The notes beneath the pieces were generated by a model. The model was not told the origin of the DNA and searched no databases. It was given only the letters and a program-made list of their open reading frames with translations. 64,000 bases of DNA from Patellaria atrata CBS 101060 (lineage: Eukaryota > Ascomycota > Dothideomycetes > Patellariales > Patellariaceae). Of the stretch, positions 54,167-64,000 are shown one piece after another. The position numbers and the translations under genes are program-made. Location: NCBI GenBank assembly GCA_010093705.1, contig MU006110.1, forward strand, positions 1,654 through 65,653, in the 5' to 3' direction. Within the stretch, counting starts at the first letter, position 1. Every line of letters starts with the position of its first letter.

Positions 54167-56606
54167 ATGGTCAACCTGAAGACCTTGGCTCCCCAGCCCA
54201 AGGCCTCAAAATCCGGGCCTTATACCGCAGAAGCGCCTGGTTACCAGAAGGTTGATGGCGAGACCATCCCTAGGCGCAATGTAAAAGCCAAAGATCAGCT
54301 CCTTACCAAACCTAATGATAATGTCTCCACCATCTTTGAGCTGGTCAAGCACAGCTCTGCTAAGTTCGGCAATGCGAAAGCTGTGGGATACCGTACTATG
54401 GTCCATGTTCATAACGAGACCAAGAAAATCAAGAAAATCGTAGACGGCAAAGAGCAGGAAGTTGACAAGAGCTGGCAATATTTTGAGCTTAGCGGATACA
54501 AATACCTCAGTTTCGTAGAATATGAGCAGCTCATGCTGAAGATTGGTGCTGGCTTTCGAAAGCTAGGCATTGCCAGCCCCGAGAGAGTGCACATATTTGC
54601 TGCCACCAGGTAAGGTTTTAATAAGAGCTTTCTGATACTTGGGTCACCTTTCTAATTTAAATTAGCCCCCGCTGGCTTGCTATAGCACACGGTGAGTCCC
54701 TAAATTCAAACTCCGTTATAAACTAGCCTAACGAATTAAAACAGGAGCCATCTCCCAGTCAATACCCATCGTAACTGCATATGACACCCTAGGAGAGGAA
54801 GGTCTCAAGCACTCTCTTTTGCAAACAAAGGCAAAGTTGATCTATACCGATCCTCACCTTCTAACGAAGCTCATCCGACCACTCAATGAGGCTAAATCCA
54901 TCGACTTCGTTGTGTACGATGACCTTAATGGGGTTAAACAGGAGGATATCGATAAATTGAAAAAGGCTCACCCACACCTCACCATACATAGCTTTGACGA
55001 GCTGATAAGGTTCGGCGAGAAAAACCCAATCGAACCTACACCCCCAAAGCCAGATGATTTAGCCTGCATCATGTTCACCAGTGGGTCTACGGGAACTCCC
55101 AAAGGAGTTATGATCAAGCACAGCAACATCGTTGCCGCAGGTAAGTGGAGATTGACCCATCTTTACTCTGTTGTTATTATGTTTCATGAGCAATGCTGAC
55201 ACCCTCCTCTCCATCAGTTGCTGGGGTTGATCTCATCGTTGGTCCATACCTTGGCCCTGGTGATGGCTTACTCACATACTTACCCCTTGCGCACATTCTA
55301 GAGTTTGTCTTTGAGAATGCAGTGCTGTACTGGGGTGGCACCATGGGGTATGGAAGTGTCAGGACCTTATCGGACACAAATGTTCGTAACTGCAAAGGCG
55401 ACATCCGCGAATTTAAACCTACAGTCCTTGTTGGCGTCCCTGCTGTTTGGGAAACAGTCAAGAAAGGAATCCTTACTAAGGTGAATGCTGGCAGCGCTCT
55501 CACCAAGAATGTCTTTTGGGGAGCTATGGCTACTAAGAGTTTTCTCCTGTCAAATGGCCTCCCCGGAAGTGGTGTCCTCGATTCTATTGTCTTCAATAAG
55601 GTCAAAGAAGCTACGGGAGGTAAGCTAAGAATTTGCATGAATGGTGGGGGGCCAATCGCAAAGGAAACTCAACGCTTCATTTCCATGGCTATTACTCCTA
55701 TGATCAGTGGCTACGGTCTAACGGAGACGTGTGGGTAAGTGCTAGGAAGGAGTACCTATCATGCGTATCAAATCTAACGATCATATAGAATGGGTGCCCT
55801 GATGGATCCGTTAGCCTGGACTGATACTACTCTTGGCGAACTTCCCGGCTCTATTGAGGTTAAACTCGTAGATTTTGCAGATGCTGGATACTTCTCGACG
55901 AACAATCCACCACAGGGAGAAATCTTGATTCGTGGCGGTGCAGTTACAACTGGCTATCTTGATCTTCCAAAGGAAACCGAGGAGTCCTATACTTCCGATG
56001 GATGGTTCAAGACTGGTGATATTGGAGAGTTTAGCCCAAAGGGTGACCTCCGTATCATCGACAGGAAGAAGAATTTGGTCAAGACCCTAGCAGGAGAGTA
56101 CATCGCTCTAGAGAAGGTATTTAATCACATGATTGTGATACGGTTATTTACCGAAATTGACATCTTTTAAGCTCGAATCCACATATCGTGCTGCTCAGGC
56201 AGTTGCTAACATCTGCATCTATGCTCGTGCCGATAAGCATAAACCCATTGCAATCATTGTCCCGGCCGAGCCAGCTTTCAAGAAACTAGCGGCCGAAAAG
56301 GGCGTGAAGGGCGAACACCTTGAAGAATTAGTTCACAGCGATGTTCTCAATAAAGCTGTTCATCAGCAGCTCCTAGATGTCGGAAGGAAAGGGGGCCTCG
56401 CATCATTTGAACTGATTGATGGTATTGTCCTCGCAGATGAAGAATGGACTCCTCAAAATGTGGGTAGAATCATGTCAATACTATTTTAATAACGGTCGCT
56501 AATCATCACCTAGGGGTTCACCACTGCTTCCCAGAAGCTCAATCGCAAGGTTATCCTTGACAAGTACCAGAAGGAGGTTGATAAGGCTTATTCGGGCAGC
56601 TCGTAA
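54167..56606 (+). CDS. FAA1: Long-chain acyl-CoA synthetase, Faa1/Faa4 type
   Basis: Seven exons: join(54167..54609, 54666..54691, 54745..55140, 55218..55734, 55789..56116, 56172..56459, 56514..56606), 696 residues, the family's usual length. The second exon is only 26 nt. The enzyme activates fatty acids to acyl-CoA through an acyl-AMP intermediate. Motifs in order: P-loop MFTSGSTGTPKGV, LPLAHILEFVFE, NGGGPIAKETQRF, SGYGLTETCG, DGWFKTGDIGEF, the fatty-acid signature LRIIDRKKNLVKTLAGEYI, and the C-terminal lysine region TTASQKLNRK. There is no PTS1 peroxisome signal at the end (YSGSS), which fits a cytosolic, ER or lipid-droplet form. The sequence appears intact. Confidence 0.95.
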
Positions 56607-57241
56607 TCATCTCTATGCTATTAGGATGTTATTCTACCTGTTGGGACGTAGAGCTTTATGTATAGCACGAAGCTCTGCGTCTCATGGCGTTTCTATCTGG
56701 AAATTTGGGGAATCTTAATTCGGTTCCGGCTGTATTTAATGCTTAAGTTTGATTCATTGCTTCGTAGGCCTGAAAATGTTTCGAGCTTATACTAAATGGT
56801 TCGATCGTTCCATGTCTGCTTCGGCAGTATGAGATCTTAACCAAACGAATGTTGAAGTTTCGAAAATTTGATCCTGTAACCTTGATAGTCGTGCCTCTAA
56901 TTGCTTCGCTCTTCGATCGGGGGAGAGCAAAGCGAGTTATGCTTTGATTTTGTGTTCATGGCTTGAATTATAATTACATTGCGTTAATCATCTTGATAAC
57001 AATTCTTATGAAAGTATAGAGTATTGAAGTGATTGGTTCCAACATGGTTTTTGCCTCTTAAATTTGAAGTGCTAGACGAACATCAGGAACAACGTAACGA
57101 TGCACATCTGCTCTTCCCATTGCTAGATCTATGTTCCTTTGGCAAACATTTAGTCGGTCAACGAAAAGATTTCGTTCTAAATTCTTGTTTTTACCATATT
57201 CAAAGATGCATCGGGCACCGCAAGCCATGATAACTCGGCCG
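56607..57241. other. Spacer between FAA1 and the LTA4H-like gene
   Basis: Both neighbours read rightward. The spacer holds the FAA1 3' UTR and the next promoter. In-frame upstream ATGs at 57131, 57206 and 57227 precede the chosen start of the peptidase gene. Confidence 0.45.
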
Positions 57242-59398
57242 ATGGCCACAGATATCACCGTGAACATACCACGGGATCCGAATACACTATCCAACTACCA
57301 CAACTTTGTCACTACCCACGTAACGGCCAACCTCGAGATTGACTTCAACAAGAAGATTCTCACTGGGAGCGTTTTCCTAACCTTGAAGTCTGTAACTCAT
57401 TCGGAAACCGATGAGATCAAACTTGATACCAGGTAGGGCAGCTTTCACCAACAAAGTTCTTGAATAGAACTATAGTGGCCGAGCGAGTTTATACAGTACT
57501 AATACGCTTGTAGCTACCTCGAAATTAAGGACGTCAAGGTTGAAGGTAAAAGCTCAGAATGGAAGATTGCTCCGCGCCTTGAACCCTATGGGAGCGCGCT
57601 CTCGATCAAATTAGACCAGGGAGTGGAGAAGGACAAGGACGTGGAGTTAGAGGCTCGTAGCTTCTACTGCACTGCAGGTCCGTTTAACTAACATAGGTAG
57701 ATTTTATTGAGTACAACTTCACAATGCACTGCTCTTCAATGGATGGGCCCAGAGCAAACGTCGAACAAAAAGCATCCTTATCTCTGTAAGAATCCCACTT
57801 AATTGATTTAGCAGGAACGCAGCACCTCTAATATCTTTGCAGTTTCCCAGTGTCAAGCCATACATGCGAGATCTGTATTCCCATGTCAAGACACACCGGA
57901 TGTGAAGTCAACTTTCGAATTCAATATAAGGTCGCCGCTACCAGTGCTTGCCAGTGGTCTTCCGACTGGATCTAGAGACTATCGACCTGGAAATGATGGT
58001 GATAGTGGCACGTTGCTCTATACTTTCAGACAGCAAGTACCCATTCCAAGTTATTTGTTTGCTCTAGCAAGTGGTGACCTTGCATGTGCATCTATTGGCC
58101 CCAGGAGCACAGTATGGACGGGTCCGGAAGAACTCTCCGCGTGTAAGTGGGAGCTCGAACGTGATATGGAAACATATATGGAAGTAGCAGAAAGGATTGT
58201 GTTCCCATACGCATGGACTACGTACAATGTCCTTGTATTGCCTGCGTCCTTTCCCTATGGGGGCATGGAAAATCCAATTTTCACATTCGCTACGCCGACT
58301 ATAATAAGCGGCGACCGTAAGTTTTCCTGTATCTGCATTAGTTGATGCCCACTGACTGATCCCCTAGGCGAGAACGTTGACGTTATTGCGCACGAGTTAT
58401 CCCATAGCTGGAGCGGCAATCTTGTCAGCAATGCTTCCTGGGAACACTTTTGGCTCAATGAAGGCTGGACAACCTACCTGGAACGACGTCTTCAAGCGGC
58501 GATTCATGGCGATTCTCACCGTGACTTTTCAGCGATTATCGGATGGAAGGCTCTTCAGGACTCTGTTGAGAGATATGGTGAAGGTCATGAATTTACAAGA
58601 CTGGTAATTGACCTCAAAGGTAAAGACCCGGATGACGCTTTTAGCTCAATTCCATATGAGAAAGGTTTCATATTCTTGTATTACCTTGAAAAGCTCATAG
58701 GAAAAGATTCATGGGACAAGTTCATCCCACACGTACGTTATACCACTTTTCCGCATAAGGGTATATATCTTACATATTTACAGTACTTCAATAAGTTCAA
58801 ATACAAGTCCCTCGACTCGTATGACTTCAAATCCACTCTACTCGACTTCTTTGCGTCTGACGATGCTGCGTCCAAGAAGCTTACCGATATCGATTGGGAC
58901 AAATGGTTCTACGCCCCGGGCTACCCTCCTAAACCCGACTTTGACGAAACCCTTGTGAAAGCGTGCTACGCCCTAGCCGATAAATGGGAAGCTCACACCC
59001 AGAATCCAGACGATGGTTTTAAGCCTCGTTCCTCGGACATTGCGTCCTGGACCGCGAACCAGAGCGTCGTATTTCTCGAGAAGTTACAGAAGATGGATTA
59101 CCCACTGCGTACCGACGATGTCACTTTGATGGGTGATACGTATGGATATGCCGAGAGCCAAAATGTAGAACTTGTCAGTAGGTTCTTTGGACTTGGCTTG
59201 ACGGCAAAATGTGAAAAGGTCTATGAGCCGACGGCTGAGCTCCTTGGGAAAGTCGGTAGGATGAAGTTTGTGAGGCCTCTTTATAGGCAATTGAATCTGG
59301 CAGACAGGGCACTGGCGCTGAAGACATTCGAGAAGAATAAGACCTTCTATCACCCGATCTGTAGGGGTCTGTTAGAGAAGGACCTTGGATACAACTGA
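57242..59398 (+). CDS. Leukotriene A4 hydrolase-like aminopeptidase, M1 family
   Basis: Six exons: join(57242..57432, 57514..57652, 57701..57785, 57843..58316, 58368..58732, 58784..59398), 622 residues. The zinc site is HELSHSWSG with the third ligand in WLNEG, 18 residues on. PYGGMENP is the substrate-binding GXMEN motif, and the C-terminal helical LTA4H domain is complete. The enzyme is an aminopeptidase with possible epoxide hydrolase activity, as in yeast Lap2. Two junctions stand out. The intron at 57653-57700 needs a GC donor to give the family sequence [20 protein letters not shown]. The 51-nt intron at 58733-58783 has no stop and keeps frame if retained. The start follows homologues (MATDITVN); ATG 57206 would add 12 residues. 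Confidence 0.92.
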
Positions 59399-59906
59399 TA
59401 GATAGGACAAGTGGAATCCGAAATGGGATTCTCTGGAAACGGCTTGTTGGGTCTCTATTCAGATAAGAGTTGCGACCTGTATCTGGCTTCCATACTTATC
59501 GACCCATTAGCATAGTTCTAAGCATAATGCAACCATCCTACGAGTGCTGATGTACTTTTATCCTCACCACGTAAATACACACGATCATCTTCTCAGTTCA
59601 TGAGCTTCCTATGATCAACCTCTTTCTTGTGATATAGGTTTCATTCTCGTAGTCTTCTGTTGTTAGAACTCAGAAGAGATTCTTCCCAGTCAAGGTTAGT
59701 TTTCTAATACTAGTCCCAGAGCGGTGAAGCGCAAATACCTTAGTTCTATCAGTTCAGGGGCTGCAATGAATTCGAACATCAACAGGATCCTTTTCGAAGC
59801 AACAACTTTATATGGGTATACATACGTTATTAGTAAAGGATATAATGATTGTATGATTTATTAAATTGGTTTAGAACTATACGGGCTACTCTCTTCCTGG
59901 CGCACG
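59399..59906. other. Spacer between the LTA4H-like and GH47 genes
   Basis: No gene is seen; both neighbours read rightward. Confidence 0.45.
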
Positions 59907-61769
59907 ATGCGCCTTACACTAAATCGCCTAATACAAGCTTGTGTCGTTGCTGTTATTATTGTCATATGCTTATATTCCCCTTTAAGCGGTTCTGCGAGAA
60001 ATGATGTCGAGCTTCACCGATCTCAGAGCGCTCACAGAAGAGGGAAGATAAAAACCGCGTTCCTTCATGGCTATCGGGCGTATAAAACTTATGCCTTCCC
60101 TCATGACTCCTTAAAACCGCTCAGCAAAACGTATCGCGATGACAGGTATGGACTTCTGTCTACTTTATCTGTCTACTCTATCTGTCTACTCTATCTCTTT
60201 AGTTGCGCGACAAAAGTCGAGATCATTACGTTCCACTAAAGCTAATTTATTGATCTAGGAGCGGATGGGGACTAACAGCAGTAGACGCCTTGACTGGTGC
60301 TATTCTACTTGAGATCCCTGATGTGGTCCATGAGACATTGGATCATGTAAATTCAATCGACTTCGATGTAGTCGAAGGGGGAAAGTATGCAGTTTTCGGC
60401 ACAACAATCAGATATCTGGGTGCTCTCCTTTCAGGTACAGTCTCACTGTTCGCGGTCAATATAGAAATCCCCTAAACGACGCCCAGCATACGACTTGTTA
60501 ACTACAACTCATAAACGCTTGGTTTCGGACCTACCTCCAGCGAAGATTCAAACTCTGTTGTCCCAAGCAGAAAGGTTAGGTATGAGACTGGCACCCGCTT
60601 TCAGCACCCCCTATGGTATAAATCATCATACTCTATTTCCAAACGGTTCGTTTGAGAATCCCCATAATGACCATACTGATATCACCTCCATATCTGGGCT
60701 TGTCCTCGAGTTCACCCACCTCTCTTCTCTAACAGGCAATTCTACATACGGCACACTGGCCCAGAAGTCTATGTTGAATCTCTTGAACCCTAAACCCGAC
60801 CCCGTATCCTCGTACCCAGGCCTGCTCCCCAAACACGTCAACATCACCACTGGTGTCTTCGAAACCGAGGACTTGGGCGGCTGGTCACACTCCGGTGGCG
60901 GTTTCTACGAAATGCTAATGAAGAACTACGTCTACGACCCTACCGGTTTTTCTGACTACCGAGATACCTGGATCCACGCGGCCGATTCCACCATCAAGAA
61001 CCTAGCCTCGCATCCTCTGCAACGGCCCGATCTCACCTTCCTCGCCGACTTCCAGGGTGACAAACTCATCTACCGCGCTGACGCGAGCGGAATGTTTGCC
61101 CCCGCGAACTTCATTCTCGGCGGGGCCGTGACGGGAGAGAAGCGCTTCGTAGATTTTGGTCTTCGGCTCCTGAAATCGTACGTCTCGTTGTACGAGGCCA
61201 CCACCTCAGGGCTAGCTCCCGACGTTATTTCATGGATCCCTGCGACCTGTACTTCGGATGATGTCGACACGAAACCCGAGTGCCGTGTCCCCGAGGAATA
61301 CGCGACACAAGAGGAGAGCGGGTTCGTCAAGAAACACGGGTTTTGGGCCACAGATTCCAGATACCTTCTCCGGCCCGAGGTGCTAGAGAGCTTATACTAC
61401 GCCTACCGAATCACCGGGGATCGGAAATACCAACGAATTTCCTTCGACCTGGCAACGAAAATCATCCACGCGTGTTGGGTCGAGTCTGGGTTCGCGGAAC
61501 TGAAAGACGTCAACGTAGCTCTGAATCAGACGTTGACGGAGGGTAAGAATGATTGGATGAGCAGCTATATGCTGAGCGAGGTGCTGATGTATGCGTATAT
61601 TGTGCATGTTGAGGTTGGTGAACTGATGCTTGAAGATGGGCAGATTATGAAAATGGCTGATGATGGTGAGCAGGATGATCAGTCGTGGCATGTGGGGCGG
61701 AAGAGGATGGAATGGGTTTTTAGTACGCAAGGGCATCCGTTGAGAGTGAAAGCGAGTGTGAAATCATGA
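59907..61769 (+). CDS. Divergent glycoside hydrolase family 47 protein (alpha-mannosidase-like)
   Basis: Three exons: join(59907..60145, 60259..60434, 60487..61769), introns of 113 and 52 nt, 565 residues. An N-terminal membrane anchor (about 8-25, IQACVVAVIIVICLY) suggests a type II ER or Golgi protein. The GH47 barrel is recognisable: HGYRAYKTYAFPHDSLKPLS, SGWGLTAVDALTGAILL, IRYLGALLSAYDLL, GGFYEMLMKNYVYD, LRPEVLESLYYAYRITGD and the calcium-site TQGHPL near the end. Several catalytic-type motifs differ from class I mannosidases (see findings). Members trim alpha-1,2-mannose from N-glycans in the ER or Golgi, or mark glycoproteins for degradation. Activity here is uncertain. Three 13-bp repeats sit in the first intron. 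Confidence 0.88.
60155..60193. repeat. 13-bp tandem repeat in a GH47 intron, three units
   Basis: TCTGTCTACTTTA followed by two copies of TCTGTCTACTCTA. They lie in a pyrimidine-rich run that ends in a possible alternative acceptor (CTCTTTAG at 60202). Confidence 0.85.
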
Positions 61770-62363
61770 TGTTGTAACGTGATAGGTGGAAGAGGCGGTA
61801 ATGGTTTTGATCCCCAAGTCTTCGATTTCAGTTCCCTTGAATATGAAACTTATTTCTGAACAATGGTGCTCTGATAATTGCAGTATGAAGATCACTGGAT
61901 GCACAGTTTCTTGGACAATGATAGTAATGATATCTGAATAGCTAATGTTGCAAGCTCTTTCCTTTGTAGACTAGCTATGCATGTATTGCTCCCTCCCAGA
62001 GGAAATGTCCTTCAAGTACTGCGTATAGAGCCAGAAAATGAGAGAAACAGAAGGATAAAGACCGTGTAAAACATGAATACATCAATAATACAGAGGCACT
62101 TATCAAATTGGAGTCGAACCTTTATCCGTTTTTATGATACCCTACCCATCCCTATCCCATTGATTATGACCCATCTCTTGTGTGTAACGCCGAAATCCAT
62201 GCATATACTGATTGAACCCACACGACCATGTAGCCCCTTAGTATGCTCGAAAACGCCCATCTTCCGCTGAAGTGCATGAAATTACTCAAGAACGCCTCAT
62301 TTGCCGCTGAAGGGTGTGGAAAGAACTTCAAGAGAGAATATCGCTAATATTTTTGTCTTGAAT
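61770..62363. other. Convergent 3' spacer between the GH47 gene and ROT1
   Basis: It lies between two converging stops. No gene is seen. Confidence 0.5.
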
Positions 62364-63286
62364 TCAGAAGCAGAAGTATAACACGCCTCCAACTCCGGTC
62401 AATCCAACGCCGAAATACCACCAGTAGTCTGCGTTGTAGCGTTTTATCCTGTTCCTGAAAGCTTTGTAGTTCAAGGGTAACTCAGAGTCCTCTGGAGAAA
62501 CCGTTCTTTTCGCTTTGCCACCAGAAGTTGCGGTAGGCGTATCTGTCGGGTTGAGCGTGGTCGTTGGGAGCATCTGAGGCGGTTTGAAGGAGAGGTACAA
62601 CGGCTGTTGAGGGGAACCGTCGAACATGAACAAATTAAGTCGCATTATGTTATGGTACGGATCTACGAACACTTCATACCTCTGTAGGGGACAAGTTAGA
62701 ATTCAGTATTGGTTACAATATTGAGAGATTCTGACCTACCTCAAATATTTCGGGTTGACTATAGCGAAGGTATATGCCTCGGTCATAGTTGCAGGGGTCT
62801 GATGTTAATTGTCGACCATCCACGGAAATCGGGCTGAGCGAGAGAGAGCCGTTTACTAGCTTTTCGTATGTGCCATGCTGCCACTGCATCACTCCTTTGG
62901 GACAGGCTGGATTGACCGCTATGGATAGAAAATCAGTTGGAGTTTGCAACCGAGACAATGCAGTGGATCCTTACGGTTTGCGACTGCCCTGTAAAAAGCA
63001 GATTCATAGTGGCCGTTGTCGGTAAAGGAATAGGAGATACCAGTATGCTCTGGTTCGATCATCTTGTCTCGGATTGGATCGTAGAACCTCTACAACTACT
63101 GTCAGGATTCGTTTACAGATGACATGTGGGAAGCATTGGAACAGGAAATGCTCTTACTGGCCCAGTAAATGTCCTGTTCGACTTAGAAGACCAAGTTCCC
63201 ACAAGTTGCGGGTCAATCGCGACTTGCGCCGACACCAGATAGGCGCCAGCACCCACTAGAATCCATGATACAAGCGAATGTAGCAT
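62364..63286 (-). CDS. ROT1: ER chaperone Rot1
   Basis: Four exons: complement(62364..62681, 62740..62918, 62975..63089, 63158..63286), introns of 58, 56 and 68 nt, 246 residues. A signal peptide (MLHSLVSWILVGAGAYLVSA) is followed by the Rot1 domain: DPQLVGTWSSKSN, FYDPIRDKMIEPEHTGISYS, CPKGVMQWQHGTYEKL, VDGRQLTSDPC, then YLSFKPPQMLPTTTLNP. A C-terminal membrane anchor (WWYFGVGLTGVGGVLYF) ends the protein. Yeast Rot1 is an essential ER chaperone needed for beta-1,6-glucan synthesis and protein folding. Length and layout match. It reads away from the next gene, which shares its upstream spacer. Confidence 0.95.
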
Positions 63287-63840
63287 TCTGGAGAGTAGTA
63301 TAAAGAAGGAATGGGGTTGTGGAGCGAGTGGACGTTCAATCGGAGGGTGTTGAGATGTAGTCGAGGGTTAGAGGCGAAGAAAGGTACATTGGTATTTCTA
63401 CTGTATACAAACTTAGAAAAGTATCGGCATCATCATCGGCTCGGCTTCAAAATTCTAAGAAGGGGCTTTCTTGGCAAGCCACACCACAGGCCAGCATTAC
63501 TTAGTCAGCCGGACTTGAATAACTTACCTTACCTTAGCACAAATGGAACCCAAGGTGTATTTACAGTGAAGTGGAGTAACCAAAGGTACTTAGGTACCGT
63601 ACATCAGTGAATATAGTGAGAGGGACGGCCCGGGAACCTTAGGTTAAGTGATACTGTATTTTACAGTAATTTCTTGCTGGAGTTTCGAATATCAGAATTC
63701 TTTCGAGCACATGAACAAGGCGATCAAGTACAACGAGTACAGTGAGGTACATACAGTAGCTAGTTCAAGCCAGAAGCGATATATTAAAGCGCAGGTATAA
63801 GGTACCTACTGTAGCACTTTGTACTGTATGATTACGCGTC
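63287..63840. promoter_or_regulatory. Divergent promoter region between ROT1 and the 5-FCL gene
   Basis: The genes on both sides read outward. It contains TTACCTTACCTTAG (63525-63538) and scattered TACAGTA motifs. No gene is seen. Confidence 0.5.
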
Positions 63841-64000
63841 ATGACGGCTCTCCGCGCTGCGAAACGAGAGCTTCGAAAAGTCATCAAAGATGCTTTATCC
63901 GCGGTTTCTGAAGATAAGATATCCGGCCAAAGTCTGGTATTCTAAACACTTAATCCTGAATCCTTTTGCTGACCGACTTCCTACAGCTGCAACTGCTATA
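63841..64000 (+). CDS. 5-formyltetrahydrofolate cyclo-ligase, N-terminal part (gene leaves the window)
   Basis: Exon 1 is 63841..63931 and a second exon begins at 63987 after a 55-nt intron (donor GTCTGG, acceptor CTACAG). The visible start, MTALRAAKRELRKVIKDALS, has the basic helix typical of 5-formyl-THF cyclo-ligase (MTHFS/Fau1). That enzyme converts 5-formyl-THF to 5,10-methenyl-THF with ATP. Only about 35 residues are visible, so the call rests on the N-terminal helix and could change with more sequence. Confidence 0.6.

Noticed and set aside
58676-59398. Independent 240-codon gene
   Set aside because: It is the C-terminal part of the LTA4H-like gene read through a stopless intron.
1-64000. 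tRNA, rRNA or CRISPR arrays
   Set aside because: No B-box-like GGTTCGANNCC with a matching stem, no rRNA-like core and no regularly spaced direct repeats were found by eye.

Overview
The window is nuclear DNA from a filamentous ascomycete (Pezizomycotina). It shows dense intron-bearing genes on both strands, introns mostly 47-115 nt with GT-AG borders and CTAAC-type branch sites close to the acceptor, and a purely fungal gene set (Mcd4, Akr1, Rot1, Set3, Zn2Cys6 and MAPEG proteins). A Polycomb EED homologue argues for a lineage that kept PRC2 and against Aspergillus-like Eurotiomycetes. Leotiomycetes is my best guess, but it is an inference. No rRNA, tRNA, CRISPR or prokaryotic signal was seen. 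Splice junctions were worked out by eye from reading frame, splice borders and remembered family sequences, without any search.

Left part (1-21 kb): the 3' part of a hAT DNA transposon, an eight-finger C2H2 gene, a truncated GFA-domain relic, and a coiled-coil protein gene. These are followed by MCD4 (GPI anchor ethanolamine-phosphate transferase), an EthA-type Baeyer-Villiger monooxygenase, a nitronate monooxygenase, the ankyrin palmitoyltransferase AKR1, eIF3g (TIF35), a MAPEG protein and a TauD/TfdA-like dioxygenase.

Middle part (22-46 kb): a PAS-domain protein and an EED homologue lie divergently about a 1.8-kb spacer that holds a 10-bp minisatellite. Then come a secreted PAN-like cysteine-rich protein, a Zn2Cys6 regulator with a striking inverted repeat just beyond its stop, the M3 oligopeptidase PRD1, a gamma-glutamylcyclotransferase-like protein, an unrecognised small gene, an R3H protein, a secreted M28 aminopeptidase (LAP1 type) and a disordered AT-hook protein.

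Right part (47-64 kb): SET3 (PHD plus degenerate SET), the ribosomal lysine methyltransferase RKM5, a Faa1-type acyl-CoA synthetase, a leukotriene-A4-hydrolase-like M1 peptidase, a divergent GH47 protein, the ER chaperone ROT1 and the first exon of 5-formyl-THF cyclo-ligase.

Most genes are housekeeping and there is no clear biosynthetic cluster. Two themes recur. One is chromatin (EED, SET3, the AT-hook protein). The other is the ER and secretory pathway (MCD4, AKR1, GH47, ROT1). I did not find a convincing new multi-gene system. The most useful leads are sequence-level: the 3'-UTR inverted repeat, unusual introns (a GC-AG border, a stopless in-frame intron, a 31-nt candidate, an intron inside the DHHC motif) and enzymes with altered signature residues.
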